The notes under the pieces were generated by a model. It was not told the origin of the DNA, did not search any database, and saw nothing but the letters and a program-made list of their open reading frames with translations. A stretch of DNA of 64,000 nucleotides from Clostridium sp. C8-1-8 (GTDB taxonomy: Bacteria > Bacillota > Clostridia > Clostridiales > Clostridiaceae), in contig NZ_JAABNO010000009.1 in NCBI RefSeq assembly GCF_009928445.1, positions 62,001-126,000 of the forward strand, in the 5' to 3' direction. Positions 47,432 to 55,980 of the stretch are shown piece by piece. The stretch's first letter is position 1; every line of letters begins with the position of its first letter. The position numbers and the translations under genes are program-made.

Positions 47432-48727
47432 ATGGAATATTACAAATTTTCACTTAAGCAACATATTGGAGTACCTTCACTTCCTAGGGTTAAGGAAGGC
47501 GAGTTTGTAAAGCGTGGGCAGCTTATTGGGGAGAAGCCTAAAGGAGCTCTTGGAAGTAATATTCATTCTAGTGTTGATGGAAAAGTTAAAGCAGTAGCCC
47601 CTGAATATATTGAGATTGAGAAAAGCTGTGGAAGTAGCGATGGTGAGTATATAAGATTGAAAGCAGAAGATCCACTGGAGCTAGTAGAGGAAGCTGGTAT
47701 TGTTGGTTTAGGTGGCGCAGGCTTTCCAACATATATAAAGCTTTCAAAAAAACTTAAGGCAGGTGGTACCGTTATAGTTAATGCAGCTGAATGTGAACCA
47801 GTTCTTAGCCACAATATTTTATGTATAGAGAAGAAAGCTGAAAAGATAATTCGTGGACTCCAAATAGCTATGGATATTACTGAGGCTGAACATGGAGTAG
47901 TTGCTATAAAAGAAAAAAACAAGAAGGCTGTAGAGGCTTTAAAAGAAGCTATTTCCAATCATGGTGTTAAGATAATTCTTCTTCCAGATATGTATCCAAT
48001 GGGGGAAGAAAGAGCTATTATCAGAGAAGTAAATGGAAAATTACTTGAAGTTAACGAACTTCCTTCTGAGGTAAATAGCATAGTTATAAATTCAGAAACC
48101 GCCTATCGAATTTATGAAGCGGTTGATAAAAAGAAACCTCTAATTGATAAGGATATTACAGTGGCAGGTAAATTAAAGGGAGAGTTGATTCAAGTATTTG
48201 AGGATATTCCTATTGGTACAAGGGTCAAAACTCTTATAGATAAAGCCGGAGGATGTCAGTCTGAATATGGTGAAATAATTATGGGTGGCCCCTTTACTGG
48301 AAAGCGAACAGTTTTAGATGAAGCAGTAATTAAGACTACTGGAGGAATAATTGTTACAGAAACCTTTTTAAAGGGGCCAGATAAGCTTGGACTATTAGTA
48401 TGTGCTTGTGGAGCAGATAAAGAGAGATTGCTTCAGATAGCAGAAGCAATGGAATCAGAAGTTGTAGGCATTGAATATTGTAAGCATGCAAAGCCTGTAA
48501 ATCAAACTTATAAATGCGAAAATCCAGGAATTTGTCCAGGACAGGTGCAGAAGGTAATGGCATTGAAGAAAGCGGGAGCAAAGGCAGTTTTAATAAGCAA
48601 TTGTTCTGATTGCACCAATACAGTAATGTCTTGTGCTCCAAAGCTTGAGCTGCAAGTGCATCATTGTACTGATAGTGCACTAAGAGCAGTAAATCACAGA
48701 CTTATAAGAAAACTTAAAAGCAATTAA
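47432..48727 (+). CDS. prdC: PrdC, RnfC-like electron transfer protein for proline reductase
   Basis: The product has 431 residues from the ATG at 47432, 7 nt after AAAGGGGG. The ATG at 47411 precedes the ribosome site. PrdC resembles the NADH-oxidising RnfC subunit and is thought to carry electrons to proline reductase. Visible features are an N-terminal barrel-sandwich part (PSLPRVKEGEFVKRGQLIG), the nucleotide/flavin motif VGLGGAGFPTYIKL, AAECEPVLSHN, and a SLBB-like middle (IPIGTRVKTLIDKAGG). The C-terminal part is cysteine-rich (LLVCACGADK, CENPGICPGQ, SNCSDCTN). PrdC of some species carries selenocysteine. Here the frame is uninterrupted and all such sites are Cys. Confidence 0.88.
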   Translation: MEYYKFSLKQHIGVPSLPRVKEGEFVKRGQLIGEKPKGALGSNIHSSVDGKVKAVAPEYIEIEKSCGSSDGEYIRLKAEDPLELVEEAGIVGLGGAGFPTYIKLSKKLKAGGTVIVNAAECEPVLSHNILCIEKKAEKIIRGLQIAMDITEAEHGVVAIKEKNKKAVEALKEAISNHGVKIILLPDMYPMGEERAIIREVNGKLLEVNELPSEVNSIVINSETAYRIYEAVDKKKPLIDKDITVAGKLKGELIQVFEDIPIGTRVKTLIDKAGGCQSEYGEIIMGGPFTGKRTVLDEAVIKTTGGIIVTETFLKGPDKLGLLVCACGADKERLLQIAEAMESEVVGIEYCKHAKPVNQTYKCENPGICPGQVQKVMALKKAGAKAVLISNCSDCTNTVMSCAPKLELQVHHCTDSALRAVNHRLIRKLKSN

Positions 48728-49038
48728 AGGTATAAAGGTGTACCACTTCAATTAGTAAGATATTTTAAATCACCTCTAAATTATAGGCAGAGGTATTAAA
48801 ATACAACTTCTATTGGAGTGGTATATTTTTTAGAAAAATTAGTTTATTTGGTTAGAGTTTACCTAGATATATACTGATTAGAACCAAAGTTTATTAAGAT
48901 CAAGCTTTATTGATTTAGCTATATGACTTTCTTTTAAAAAGTAATACAAATTAGATTCGGATAAAATATTCGATCTGTAAATACAAAATCCAATTAGGCA
49001 ATAGGCATAAAATATTAAGAAAATAGGGGGCTATAAAT
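48728..49038. other. prdC-prdA intergenic region
   Basis: This 311-bp stretch contains the family-A hairpin (48741-48823) and then an AT-rich leader ending in the TAGGGGGG ribosome site of prdA. No riboswitch-like structure was recognised. Confidence 0.5.
48741..48828 (+). repeat. Palindromic-repeat family A, copy 1 (possible terminator)
   Basis: TACCACTTCAAT at 48741 is matched by ATTGGAGTGGTA at the right end (to 48823). Inner arms TATTTTAA and CCTCT/AGAGG also pair, making one long hairpin followed by TATTTTTT. It may stop or reduce transcription between prdC and prdA. The second copy is at 60222-60316. Confidence 0.7.
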
Positions 49039-50775
49039 ATGTCAATTAATAAAGAAACCTTGGAAAAACACCTAAAAGATCCTGCGATCTTTTGCTGCCA
49101 GAGAAAAAAAGGATTGAAAATTAGTGCAGAAGATTTAGAGGATCCAACAATATTTGAGGATATGGTTGAATCAGGACTTATGACCTTAAGTGAGGAAGGT
49201 CTTACTATTGAGCAGGTTTTAGGAAGAACCTTAGTTGTGGATGTGGATGCTCTTACACCAATAGTGTCTGATATGGTTGATGGAGTTAACTATTCAGAGA
49301 GAAACGTAAAAGCAAAAGAAATAAATGATAAAAAGGGAGAGATGCCTCAAAAGCCTAATGATGAAGGCGTGATTCATATAGAGATAGAAAAATTGGAAGG
49401 ACTAAAGCTAGATATACCACTTTCAATGCTTAAAGGGCAGGCTGTCATTCCTTTAAATGAAAGAGAGTCAGAAGCTGTTTTACAGAATAAGGTGGTGAGA
49501 ACCTTAGTAAAAAAGTATTACAAGGTAAGGGATGTAAGGTTTGGAGAAAAGACCTCTTACTCAGAAGGAGTATTGACCATAAATGAAAGTGTAATAAGCA
49601 AGGCTCTTAAAGCAGATCCATTAGTAAAGAACTTAAAAATGGATATTATTAAGCCAGATAATAGGCATGTTTACACTGAGACCATAATGGATGTATGTCC
49701 AGTTTCCACTAAGGTTCAAGGCAAGCTAGGAGAAGGAATTTCTCATACTTTAGATGGAGTAGTGTTTATGCTTACAGGAGTTGATGAGGATGGTGTTCAG
49801 GTACATGAGTTTGGCTCTTCAGAAGGATATTTGGATGAGAAGATGGCTTTTGGAAGACCAGGCTGTGCAGATGAGGATGATATTATAATTCGTGTTCATG
49901 CAACTATTCAGCGTGGAACAGGAATGGAGAGAAGAGGACCTTTTGCAGCACATTCAGCTCAGGATGTGATAATCCAAGAAGTTAGAAACATAATAAAAAA
50001 CACAAAAGAACCAGTGGCGAAAGAAAAGATATGCAAGGATGTAAAAAAGACAAGTCGTCCAAGAGTTGTTCTTATAAAGGAGATAATGGGGCAGGGGGCT
50101 ATGCATGATAATGTTCTTTGTCCAATAGAGCCAGCAGGTATACAAGGGGGGCAGAAAAATGTTGATCTTGGAAACGTACCTGTGATGATGACACCTAACC
50201 AAGTACGTGATGGAGCTATTCATGCACTTACCTGTATAGGACCAGCAACTAAAGAGATGACAAGACATTATTTTCGTGAACCACTAGTAGAAGCTTTGGC
50301 AGAAGATGAAGAATTAGACTTAGTTGGAGTTATATTTGTAGGAAGCCCTCAAGTTAATGATGAAAAAGCATATGTTTCAGAACGCCTAGGAACTTTGGTA
50401 GAAGCCTTAAATGTAGAGGGAGCTATTGTTACCACTGAAGGGTTCGGAAACAATCATATAGATTTTACTTACCATATTGAACAAATTGGTATGAGGGGAA
50501 TTCCAGTGGTTGGAGTATCTTTTTGTGCATACCAAGGACAGCTGGTTGTAGGAAATAAATACATGGATGCAATGATTGAGATTAATAAAGATAAAGAAGG
50601 TTTTGAAAATGAAGTTGCAGGCTGCAGCTCTATAACGAAGCCAGATGCGGATAGAGCTATATTAATGTTAAAAACTAAAATGGCAGGTATACCAATAGAA
50701 CCTGCTGAAGCTAAATGGACCCAGGAAGTTATAGATAAAAATCAAATAATTGTAGATGAGGTACTAGGAAAATGA
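49039..50775 (+). CDS. prdA: PrdA, D-proline reductase proprotein
   Basis: The product has 578 residues. PrdA is cleaved at an internal cysteine that becomes a pyruvoyl group, giving two subunits that bind D-proline for reductive ring opening to 5-aminovalerate. The cleavage region is IHALTCIGPATKEM, with Cys399 as the predicted pyruvoyl precursor (Cys421 in the C. sticklandii protein). Other conserved blocks are MDVCPVSTKVQGKLGEG, HATIQRGTGMERRGPFA, MGQGAMHDNVLCPIEPAGIQ and TTEGFGNNHIDFTYHIEQI. GGGGGG precedes the ATG. The stop overlaps the next start by 4 nt. Homologues PrdD and PrdE, present in other species, are absent here. Confidence 0.93.
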   Translation: MSINKETLEKHLKDPAIFCCQRKKGLKISAEDLEDPTIFEDMVESGLMTLSEEGLTIEQVLGRTLVVDVDALTPIVSDMVDGVNYSERNVKAKEINDKKGEMPQKPNDEGVIHIEIEKLEGLKLDIPLSMLKGQAVIPLNERESEAVLQNKVVRTLVKKYYKVRDVRFGEKTSYSEGVLTINESVISKALKADPLVKNLKMDIIKPDNRHVYTETIMDVCPVSTKVQGKLGEGISHTLDGVVFMLTGVDEDGVQVHEFGSSEGYLDEKMAFGRPGCADEDDIIIRVHATIQRGTGMERRGPFAAHSAQDVIIQEVRNIIKNTKEPVAKEKICKDVKKTSRPRVVLIKEIMGQGAMHDNVLCPIEPAGIQGGQKNVDLGNVPVMMTPNQVRDGAIHALTCIGPATKEMTRHYFREPLVEALAEDEELDLVGVIFVGSPQVNDEKAYVSERLGTLVEALNVEGAIVTTEGFGNNHIDFTYHIEQIGMRGIPVVGVSFCAYQGQLVVGNKYMDAMIEINKDKEGFENEVAGCSSITKPDADRAILMLKTKMAGIPIEPAEAKWTQEVIDKNQIIVDEVLGK

Positions 50776-50957
50776 TTGATCTAAATCCGATCTTAACTAA
50801 GGGGAAGATAGTAGAAATAAATGATACAGCTGTAAAGGTAGATGTTCAAGGGAGATTAGGTACTATATGTGTTCCACTAAGATGGGTATTTACAGATAAG
50901 AAGCTTGAGGCCGGTCAGATGGTAGAGTTCTATTTCAGTTATATGCAGACCATATAA
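50772..50957 (+). CDS. Small conserved protein of the prd operon (61 residues)
   Basis: The ATG overlaps the prdA stop (ATGA), so it is translationally coupled. The 61-residue sequence, with ILTKGKIVEINDTAVKVDVQ and GTICVPLRWVF, looks like a small beta-barrel. A comparable small ORF sits between prdA and prdB in other proline reductase operons, as far as I recall. Its function is unknown. The tight coupling suggests a 1:1 partner or maturation factor of PrdA. It ends YFSYMQTI with no membrane segment. Confidence 0.75.
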   Translation: MIDLNPILTKGKIVEINDTAVKVDVQGRLGTICVPLRWVFTDKKLEAGQMVEFYFSYMQTI

Positions 50958-51021
50958 AGACATCTTATATCTAAACTCAATTTATAATTGTTTACAGATA
51001 TAGGCTGTAAGGGATTCTTTA

Positions 51022-51060
51022 AGGCACATATAAATCATAAGTTGAGTTAGAAACTGTATA
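51022..51060 (+). repeat. Palindromic-repeat family E, copy 3 (partial)
   Basis: Close match to 22952-22990, with core AAGTTGAGTTAGAAA preceded by ATATAAATC. It lies in the prdA/prdB spacer. Confidence 0.6.
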
Positions 51061-51235
51061 AAGATCTATTATTTCAATTAGAAATCTATTTTCAAACCCC
51101 TTTTGATTCCTATAGTTATTTTTAAAATACAAGTTTTATATTAAGCTGAACAGCCAGAAATTAATATTTGTGCTACAACAGTTTTTAAGAGAAAAGGGAA
51201 GCTTTAGATATATCAATTAGCGAGGAGGAAGTAAA

Positions 51236-51961
51236 ATGAAACTTACTACAGCAGTAGGATTAAAATCAGAGATATTCGTTCCAGTAACACCCAAACCAGT
51301 TTGGACACCATTATTAAAACCTTTAAGTGAATGTAAGGTTGCATTTATCACAGCAGGAGGTATTCATAAAAAAGATCAGAAACCATTTAATACGGCAGGT
51401 GACTACAGCTATCGTCCAATACCATCAGACACTATAACAAGTGAACTTATGGTTACACATGGAGGTTTTGATAATTCAGATATTAATAAGGATGTAAATG
51501 CTATGTTTCCTCTAGATAGATTACGTGAGTTAGTTGCAGAAGGTTTTATAGGAAGCTTAGCAGAAGAAATGTATGGCTTCATGGGGGGAGGCGGAAACGT
51601 TGATAAGTTTAGAAATGAAACTGGGCCAGAGATTGCTTCAAAGTTAAAGGCTCAAGGAGTTGATATTGTTCTATGCACAGGAGGCTGCGGTACTTGTCAC
51701 CGTTCAGCTACCATAGTAACAAGAGCTTGTGAGGAAGCAGGAATGTCTGGAATAGTAATTGCAGCACTTCCACCTATTGCAAAGCAGCAAGGTGCCCCAC
51801 GTATTGCAGCAGCTCATGTACCTATAGGCTCTAACGCGGGAGAACCAAATAATATTGAGATGCAGATAGGAATACTTAAGGATTCTCTTCAGTGCGTAGT
51901 TGAGTTTGATCACTTTGGACAGTCAAAGCTGTTGCCGTATGAGTATAGACATAATGTTTAG
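51236..51961 (+). CDS. prdB: PrdB, proline reductase subunit, cysteine form
   Basis: The product has 241 residues, the same length as the C. sticklandii selenoprotein. PrdB carries the thiol/selenol that attacks D-proline. Conserved blocks are FITAGGIHKKDQKPFN, GDYSYRPIPSDT, MVTHGGFDNSDINKDVN and GSLAEEMYGFMGGGGNV, followed by the active-site region CTGGCGTCHRSAT. Cys151 (TGC at 51686-51688) aligns with Sec152 of the characterised enzyme and Cys154 is the partner. The gene has no in-frame TGA, so no selenium is needed. The ribosome site GAGGAGG is strong. A 278-bp spacer with a family-E repeat separates it from the preceding ORF. Confidence 0.92.
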   Translation: MKLTTAVGLKSEIFVPVTPKPVWTPLLKPLSECKVAFITAGGIHKKDQKPFNTAGDYSYRPIPSDTITSELMVTHGGFDNSDINKDVNAMFPLDRLRELVAEGFIGSLAEEMYGFMGGGGNVDKFRNETGPEIASKLKAQGVDIVLCTGGCGTCHRSATIVTRACEEAGMSGIVIAALPPIAKQQGAPRIAAAHVPIGSNAGEPNNIEMQIGILKDSLQCVVEFDHFGQSKLLPYEYRHNV

Positions 51962-52067
51962 TGGGGACATTGGAGTGGAGAGTTGATAGTTTACTTTGAC
52001 TTAGCCTTTATTTGAAGATAAATTACATTGGAAAAGTTATATGAATTTATAGATACAGGAGGCTGTG

Positions 52068-53153
52068 ATGGAGAGTTTACCTAAGTTACCAAAGGCTCAA
52101 AAAACATTTTTTGCAGTTGATTCCCATACCATGGGAGAACCCACAAGAATTATATTACATGGCTTTCCTGAGTTAGAGGGCAAAACCATAATGGAAAAGA
52201 AAAAATTCCTTGAGAGCAATTATGATGACTACAGAAAAGCTCTTATGCTTGAACCAAGAGGTCACAAAGATATGTTTGGGGCTATAGTTGTGGAGCCAAT
52301 CAGTGAAGAGGCTGATTTAGGGGTAATATTTATGGATAGTGGTGGCTATTTAAATATGTGTGGACATGGAAGCATAGGAACTGCCACTGTGGCAGTAGAA
52401 ACAGGGCTGGTTAAGGTAGAAGAACCTTATACTGAGGTAGTATTAGATACTCCAGCAGGAATAATAAAAACTAAGGTAAAGGTTGAAAGTGGAAGAGCAG
52501 TAGAAGTAAGTATTCTAAACGTTCCAGCCTTTTTGTATAAAAAAGATTTAAGGGTAGAAATTAAGGGATATGGGATTATTCCAGTTGACATCTCCTTTGG
52601 GGGAAGTTTTTTTGCACTAGTGGATACAGAGAAGATTGGAATTCCCATTGAACAAAGAAACTTAAATGCTCTTACTGATTTAGGAATGAAGCTTATAAGA
52701 AAAATTAATGAGACAGTTGAAATAACTCATCCATATTTAGATATCACCAAAGTTGATCTGGTAGAGTTCTACGGAAAGCCATCTAACCCAAAAGCTAATC
52801 TGAAAAATGTGGTCATATTTGGTGAAGCACAGGTTGATAGATCACCCTGCGGCACAGGAACTAGTGCTAAGCTTGCTTATCTTTATGAAACTTGCAAGAT
52901 AGGGTTAGGGGAGAAGTTTGTTTATGAGAGTATAACCGGATCTATGTTTAGTGGTAGAGTAACAAAAGAACTCAACCTTGATGAAAGAATAGCCATCATT
53001 CCAGAAATCACAGGTAGTGCATATATCACAGGAATAAATCAGCTTATCTTAAATGATTACGACCCTCACCAATATGGATTCCTAATGGGTGGAGCAGAGG
53101 AGACGGAGCTAATGGACCAAAGTACTTGCTCGGTGATTATGAAAGTAGTTTGA
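52068..53153 (+). CDS. prdF: PrdF, proline racemase
   Basis: The product has 361 residues from the ATG at 52068, 5 nt after AGGAGG. The GTG at 52065 is too close. It interconverts L- and D-proline and so supplies D-proline to PrdAB. Both catalytic thiols are present: Cys98 in NMCGHGSIG and Cys261 in DRSPCGTGTSAK. Other motifs are VDSHTMGEPTRI and MFGAIVVEP. The conserved Asp/His framework of the PLP-independent racemase family is intact. It is the fourth prd gene, about 100 bp after prdB without a terminator, so it is probably co-transcribed. Confidence 0.93.
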   Translation: MESLPKLPKAQKTFFAVDSHTMGEPTRIILHGFPELEGKTIMEKKKFLESNYDDYRKALMLEPRGHKDMFGAIVVEPISEEADLGVIFMDSGGYLNMCGHGSIGTATVAVETGLVKVEEPYTEVVLDTPAGIIKTKVKVESGRAVEVSILNVPAFLYKKDLRVEIKGYGIIPVDISFGGSFFALVDTEKIGIPIEQRNLNALTDLGMKLIRKINETVEITHPYLDITKVDLVEFYGKPSNPKANLKNVVIFGEAQVDRSPCGTGTSAKLAYLYETCKIGLGEKFVYESITGSMFSGRVTKELNLDERIAIIPEITGSAYITGINQLILNDYDPHQYGFLMGGAEETELMDQSTCSVIMKVV

Positions 53154-53238
53154 TTTACTTCTTAATGAAGCAAGGGTAGTATCTTTTGATGTATATAAGA
53201 AATGTAGTTTAATGCAGTTATAGAGGAAGGGAAGATAT

Positions 53239-54372
53239 ATGATGAATTTTAATTATTTCTTACCTGTAAATTTAATTTTTGGTACTGGCAAGATTAATTT
53301 GATAGGTAAAGAAACCGCAAGGTATGGAAAAAGGGCTTTAGTGGTTACTGGGAGAAGCAGTACTAAAAGGACAGGATTACTTGATAAGGCTTTAGAACTT
53401 CTAAAAGTAGAAGGTGTTGAAGGAATTGTATTTGATAAAGTTGACCAAAACCCATTAACAACTACAGCACAAGCTGGAGCGGATATGGCAGTAGAAGCAG
53501 GATGCGATGTTGTAGTTGGAATTGGTGGTGGAAGCATAATGGATGCAGCAAAGGCCATTGCTTTCAGTGTAAAAAATCCTTGGGATATTTCTGAATATAT
53601 TTTTGGAAGGAAGGTTGGTGTAGAGGCATTCCCTATAATACTTGTCCCTACAACTGCTGGTACAGGAAGTGAGGGAAATAATTTTGCGGTGTTAACCAAT
53701 CCGGAAAATGGAGATAAGAAATCCTTAAGGACTAATGCAATTTATGCAAAGGCTTCTATTATAGATCCACAGCTTATGGTTACTATGCCTAAGCAGACTA
53801 TAGCTGCAGTAGGCTTTGATGCACTTACTCATAGTATGGAAGCTTATGTATCAAAGGCTAGTCAGCCAATAACAGATATGCAAGCTATTTATGCTATGAA
53901 GCTTATAACAGAAAACTTAAAAAAGGTGTATGATGAGCCAGCAGATTTGGAGGCCTTTGAAAAGGTCACTTTTGCATCAACCTTAGGAGGAATGGTAATA
54001 GGAGCAGCTGGAGTTGCAGGAGCTCATGCCTTAGAGCACCCTGTCAGTGGACTTAAAGATGTGGTGCATGGAAAGGGGTTAGCGGCTCTAATGCCAGAGA
54101 TAATAGAAAGGTCATATGCATATTTACCTATGAAATACGCTGATATATCGAGGATTTTAGGTGGAACTGATGAGAAGGATTGCTCAAAGGTTATTCGTAA
54201 ATTTCTTGGAGATATAAACTTAAATGTAACTCTTGGACAAATGGGAGTAACTCATGAAGATGTAGATTGGATGGCGGAAAACTGTATGAAGGTATCTTTG
54301 GTATCCGTTAAAAATAATCCTAAGGAATTTACTATTGATGAGATTAAAGAGATTTATCATGCTTGCATATAG
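53239..54372 (+). CDS. Iron-containing alcohol dehydrogenase, candidate 5-hydroxyvalerate dehydrogenase
   Basis: The product has 377 residues in the group III Fe-ADH family. The NAD-binding half has VVVGIGGGSIMDAAKAIAF, followed by PTTAGTGSEGNNFAV. The metal site is supplied by FDALTHSMEAY, HALEHPVSG and VVHGKGLA (one Asp and three His). It starts 85 bp after prdF with GGAAGGG upstream, so it belongs to the proline locus. 5-Aminovalerate fermenters use a related dehydrogenase to reduce glutarate semialdehyde to 5-hydroxyvalerate. I infer that function from the neighbouring aminotransferase. Another short-chain aldehyde substrate is possible. Confidence 0.8.
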   Translation: MMNFNYFLPVNLIFGTGKINLIGKETARYGKRALVVTGRSSTKRTGLLDKALELLKVEGVEGIVFDKVDQNPLTTTAQAGADMAVEAGCDVVVGIGGGSIMDAAKAIAFSVKNPWDISEYIFGRKVGVEAFPIILVPTTAGTGSEGNNFAVLTNPENGDKKSLRTNAIYAKASIIDPQLMVTMPKQTIAAVGFDALTHSMEAYVSKASQPITDMQAIYAMKLITENLKKVYDEPADLEAFEKVTFASTLGGMVIGAAGVAGAHALEHPVSGLKDVVHGKGLAALMPEIIERSYAYLPMKYADISRILGGTDEKDCSKVIRKFLGDINLNVTLGQMGVTHEDVDWMAENCMKVSLVSVKNNPKEFTIDEIKEIYHACI

Positions 54373-54418
54373 AAATAGATGATAGATATATGTATAACTT
54401 AACTCTTTAAAATTACGT

Positions 54419-54524
54419 GTTATTAAAGCATGTTATTGAAATTAAGTTACTAATAATTCGATTTTTAAATACTAACTGCTTGAAGCTATTAATTAACTAA
54501 ATAATTAAGTTCAAATTTATGTAA
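54419..54524 (+). repeat. Palindromic-repeat family B, copy 4 (degenerate, tentative)
   Basis: TATTAAAGCATGTTATTGAA plus ATTAAG resembles the family-B left arm, and ATTAAGTTCAAATTTATG the right arm. It lies in the leader of the class III aminotransferase gene. Confidence 0.35.
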
Positions 54525-54540
54525 TAAGGAGATTTTTTGT

Positions 54541-55755
54541 ATGAGATTAAAAGAATCAGACCTAACTGCAGAGGAAGTAAAGGAATTAGTTAAAAAGTAC
54601 ATGATTGATACTTATGAGAGGTATGATTTTATTTGTGAATACTCGAAAGGTATGTATATTTACAATGAAAAAGGTGAAAGATACCTTGATTTTTATGGAG
54701 GAATAGCTGTAAATAGTGCTGGAAACTGTAATGAAAAAGTTGTTGCTGCCATAAAAGAACAGGTGGAGGATGTAATTCATACTTTTAACTATCCTTACAC
54801 TATTCCTCAAGCTCTTTTGGCTAAAAAGATATGTGATACCATAGGGATGGATAAGATATTTTACCAAAGCACAGGCACTGAGGCTAACGAAGCCATGATT
54901 AAAATGGCTAGAAAATATGGAGTAGAGAAGTATGGAGAAAATAAATATCATATTATAACAGCCAAGAACAGCTTCCATGGAAGAACTTATGGATCCTTAA
55001 CTGCTACAGGACAACCGGACAATGCCTGTCAAGTTGGCCTTAAGCCAATGCTTCCAGGATTTTCGTATGCTGATTTTAATGATTTAGAATCTTTTAAGGA
55101 ATTGGTTACAGAAGATACCATAGCAATTATGATAGAACCAGTACAAGGAGAAGGAGGAGTAGTACCAGCTACTCAGGAGTTTATGGATGGAATAAGAGCT
55201 CTTTGTGATGAAAAGGGACTTCTGATGCTTTTAGATGAAGTACAGACTGGATGGTGTAGAACAGGAAGCGTGATGGCTTATATGGACTATAATATAAAGC
55301 CTGATATTGTTTCTATGGCTAAAGCAATGGGGGGAGGAATGCCTATTGCTGCAATTTGTTCAAACTCAGAAGTGTCTAAGGCCTTTACAGTAGGTTCCCA
55401 TGGTACAACCTATGGAGGAAATCCAGTATGCTGTGCAGCATCTCTTGCTCAAATAAATGAGCTTTTAGACAATGACTTAGCTGGTAATGCTAGGGAAGTA
55501 GGTAACTATTTTATGGAGAAGCTTAGAACTCTTCCACATGTGAAAGAAGTACGTGGGAAAGGGCTTCTTGTAGGAGTTGAGTTTGATGCTCCAGTAGGTA
55601 AGGATATTAAGCATGGCTGCTTTGACAGAAGGCTTTTGGTTACTTTAATAGGAAGTTCAATAATACGCATGGTGCCACCGCTTATAGCATCTAAAGAAGA
55701 CTGTGATAAGGCATACGAAATCTTAAGGGAAGCTGCAGAAGAAGCGTATATATAA
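54541..55755 (+). CDS. Class III aminotransferase, candidate 5-aminovalerate aminotransferase
   Basis: The product has 404 residues. It is a PLP enzyme of the acetylornithine/GABA aminotransferase type: DFYGGIAVNSAGNCNEKV, QSTGTEANEAMIKMARKYG, NSFHGRTYGSLTATGQ, EPVQGEGGV, LLLDEVQTGWCRTG-type MLLDEVQTGW, and the PLP lysine Lys261 in SMAKAMGGGMP. AAGGAGA precedes the ATG. It lies 168 bp after the Fe-ADH gene at the end of the prd locus. Transamination of 5-aminovalerate to glutarate semialdehyde, with 2-oxoglutarate as acceptor, is the attractive role. GABA or ornithine derivatives are alternatives. A strong terminator follows. Confidence 0.82.
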   Translation: MRLKESDLTAEEVKELVKKYMIDTYERYDFICEYSKGMYIYNEKGERYLDFYGGIAVNSAGNCNEKVVAAIKEQVEDVIHTFNYPYTIPQALLAKKICDTIGMDKIFYQSTGTEANEAMIKMARKYGVEKYGENKYHIITAKNSFHGRTYGSLTATGQPDNACQVGLKPMLPGFSYADFNDLESFKELVTEDTIAIMIEPVQGEGGVVPATQEFMDGIRALCDEKGLLMLLDEVQTGWCRTGSVMAYMDYNIKPDIVSMAKAMGGGMPIAAICSNSEVSKAFTVGSHGTTYGGNPVCCAASLAQINELLDNDLAGNAREVGNYFMEKLRTLPHVKEVRGKGLLVGVEFDAPVGKDIKHGCFDRRLLVTLIGSSIIRMVPPLIASKEDCDKAYEILREAAEEAYI

Positions 55756-55816
55756 ACATCTTCCTAGCTTGTTATATATAAAATAAAGAGTGTATAGCTA
55801 AGAAATATTTTATATT

Positions 55817-55862
55817 AGAACATACAATAATATCTTTTGATATTATTGTGTGTTCTTTGTTG
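55817..55862 (+). terminator. Terminator of the proline reductase locus
   Basis: An 18-bp stem with one G-U pair (55817-55834 with 55839-55856) is followed by TTGTTGT, about 60 nt after the last stop. Confidence 0.8.
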
Positions 55863-55950
55863 TATAGATGTACTAATGGTTAAAGTATAGTTATTAAAAA
55901 TATAATATAGAACAATTAAATACAAAGTCAAGATTAGAATATAAAATATA

Positions 55951-55980
55951 GGCTATGTTCAACACAGTACTTTAACAGAG
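55951..55980 (-). repeat. Palindromic-repeat family B, copy 5 (30-bp remnant)
   Basis: Its 55958-55980 part is exactly the reverse complement of 36280-36302 (23 nt). GGCTATGTT at its left end matches the outer end of the full element at 40870. Confidence 0.65.

Noticed and set aside
51680-51700. Possible in-frame TGA (selenocysteine) in prdB or prdC
   Set aside because: The codon at the expected PrdB site is TGC, and both genes are open from start to stop with no internal TGA.
53253-53699. Long antisense ORF opposite the Fe-alcohol dehydrogenase (148 codons)
   Set aside because: It is a mirror of the real gene's codon pattern, has no ribosome site, and its Val/Pro/Ser-rich protein matches nothing. 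Similar antisense frames at 12723-13034, 47563-47958 and 57143-57442 were dropped for the same reason.
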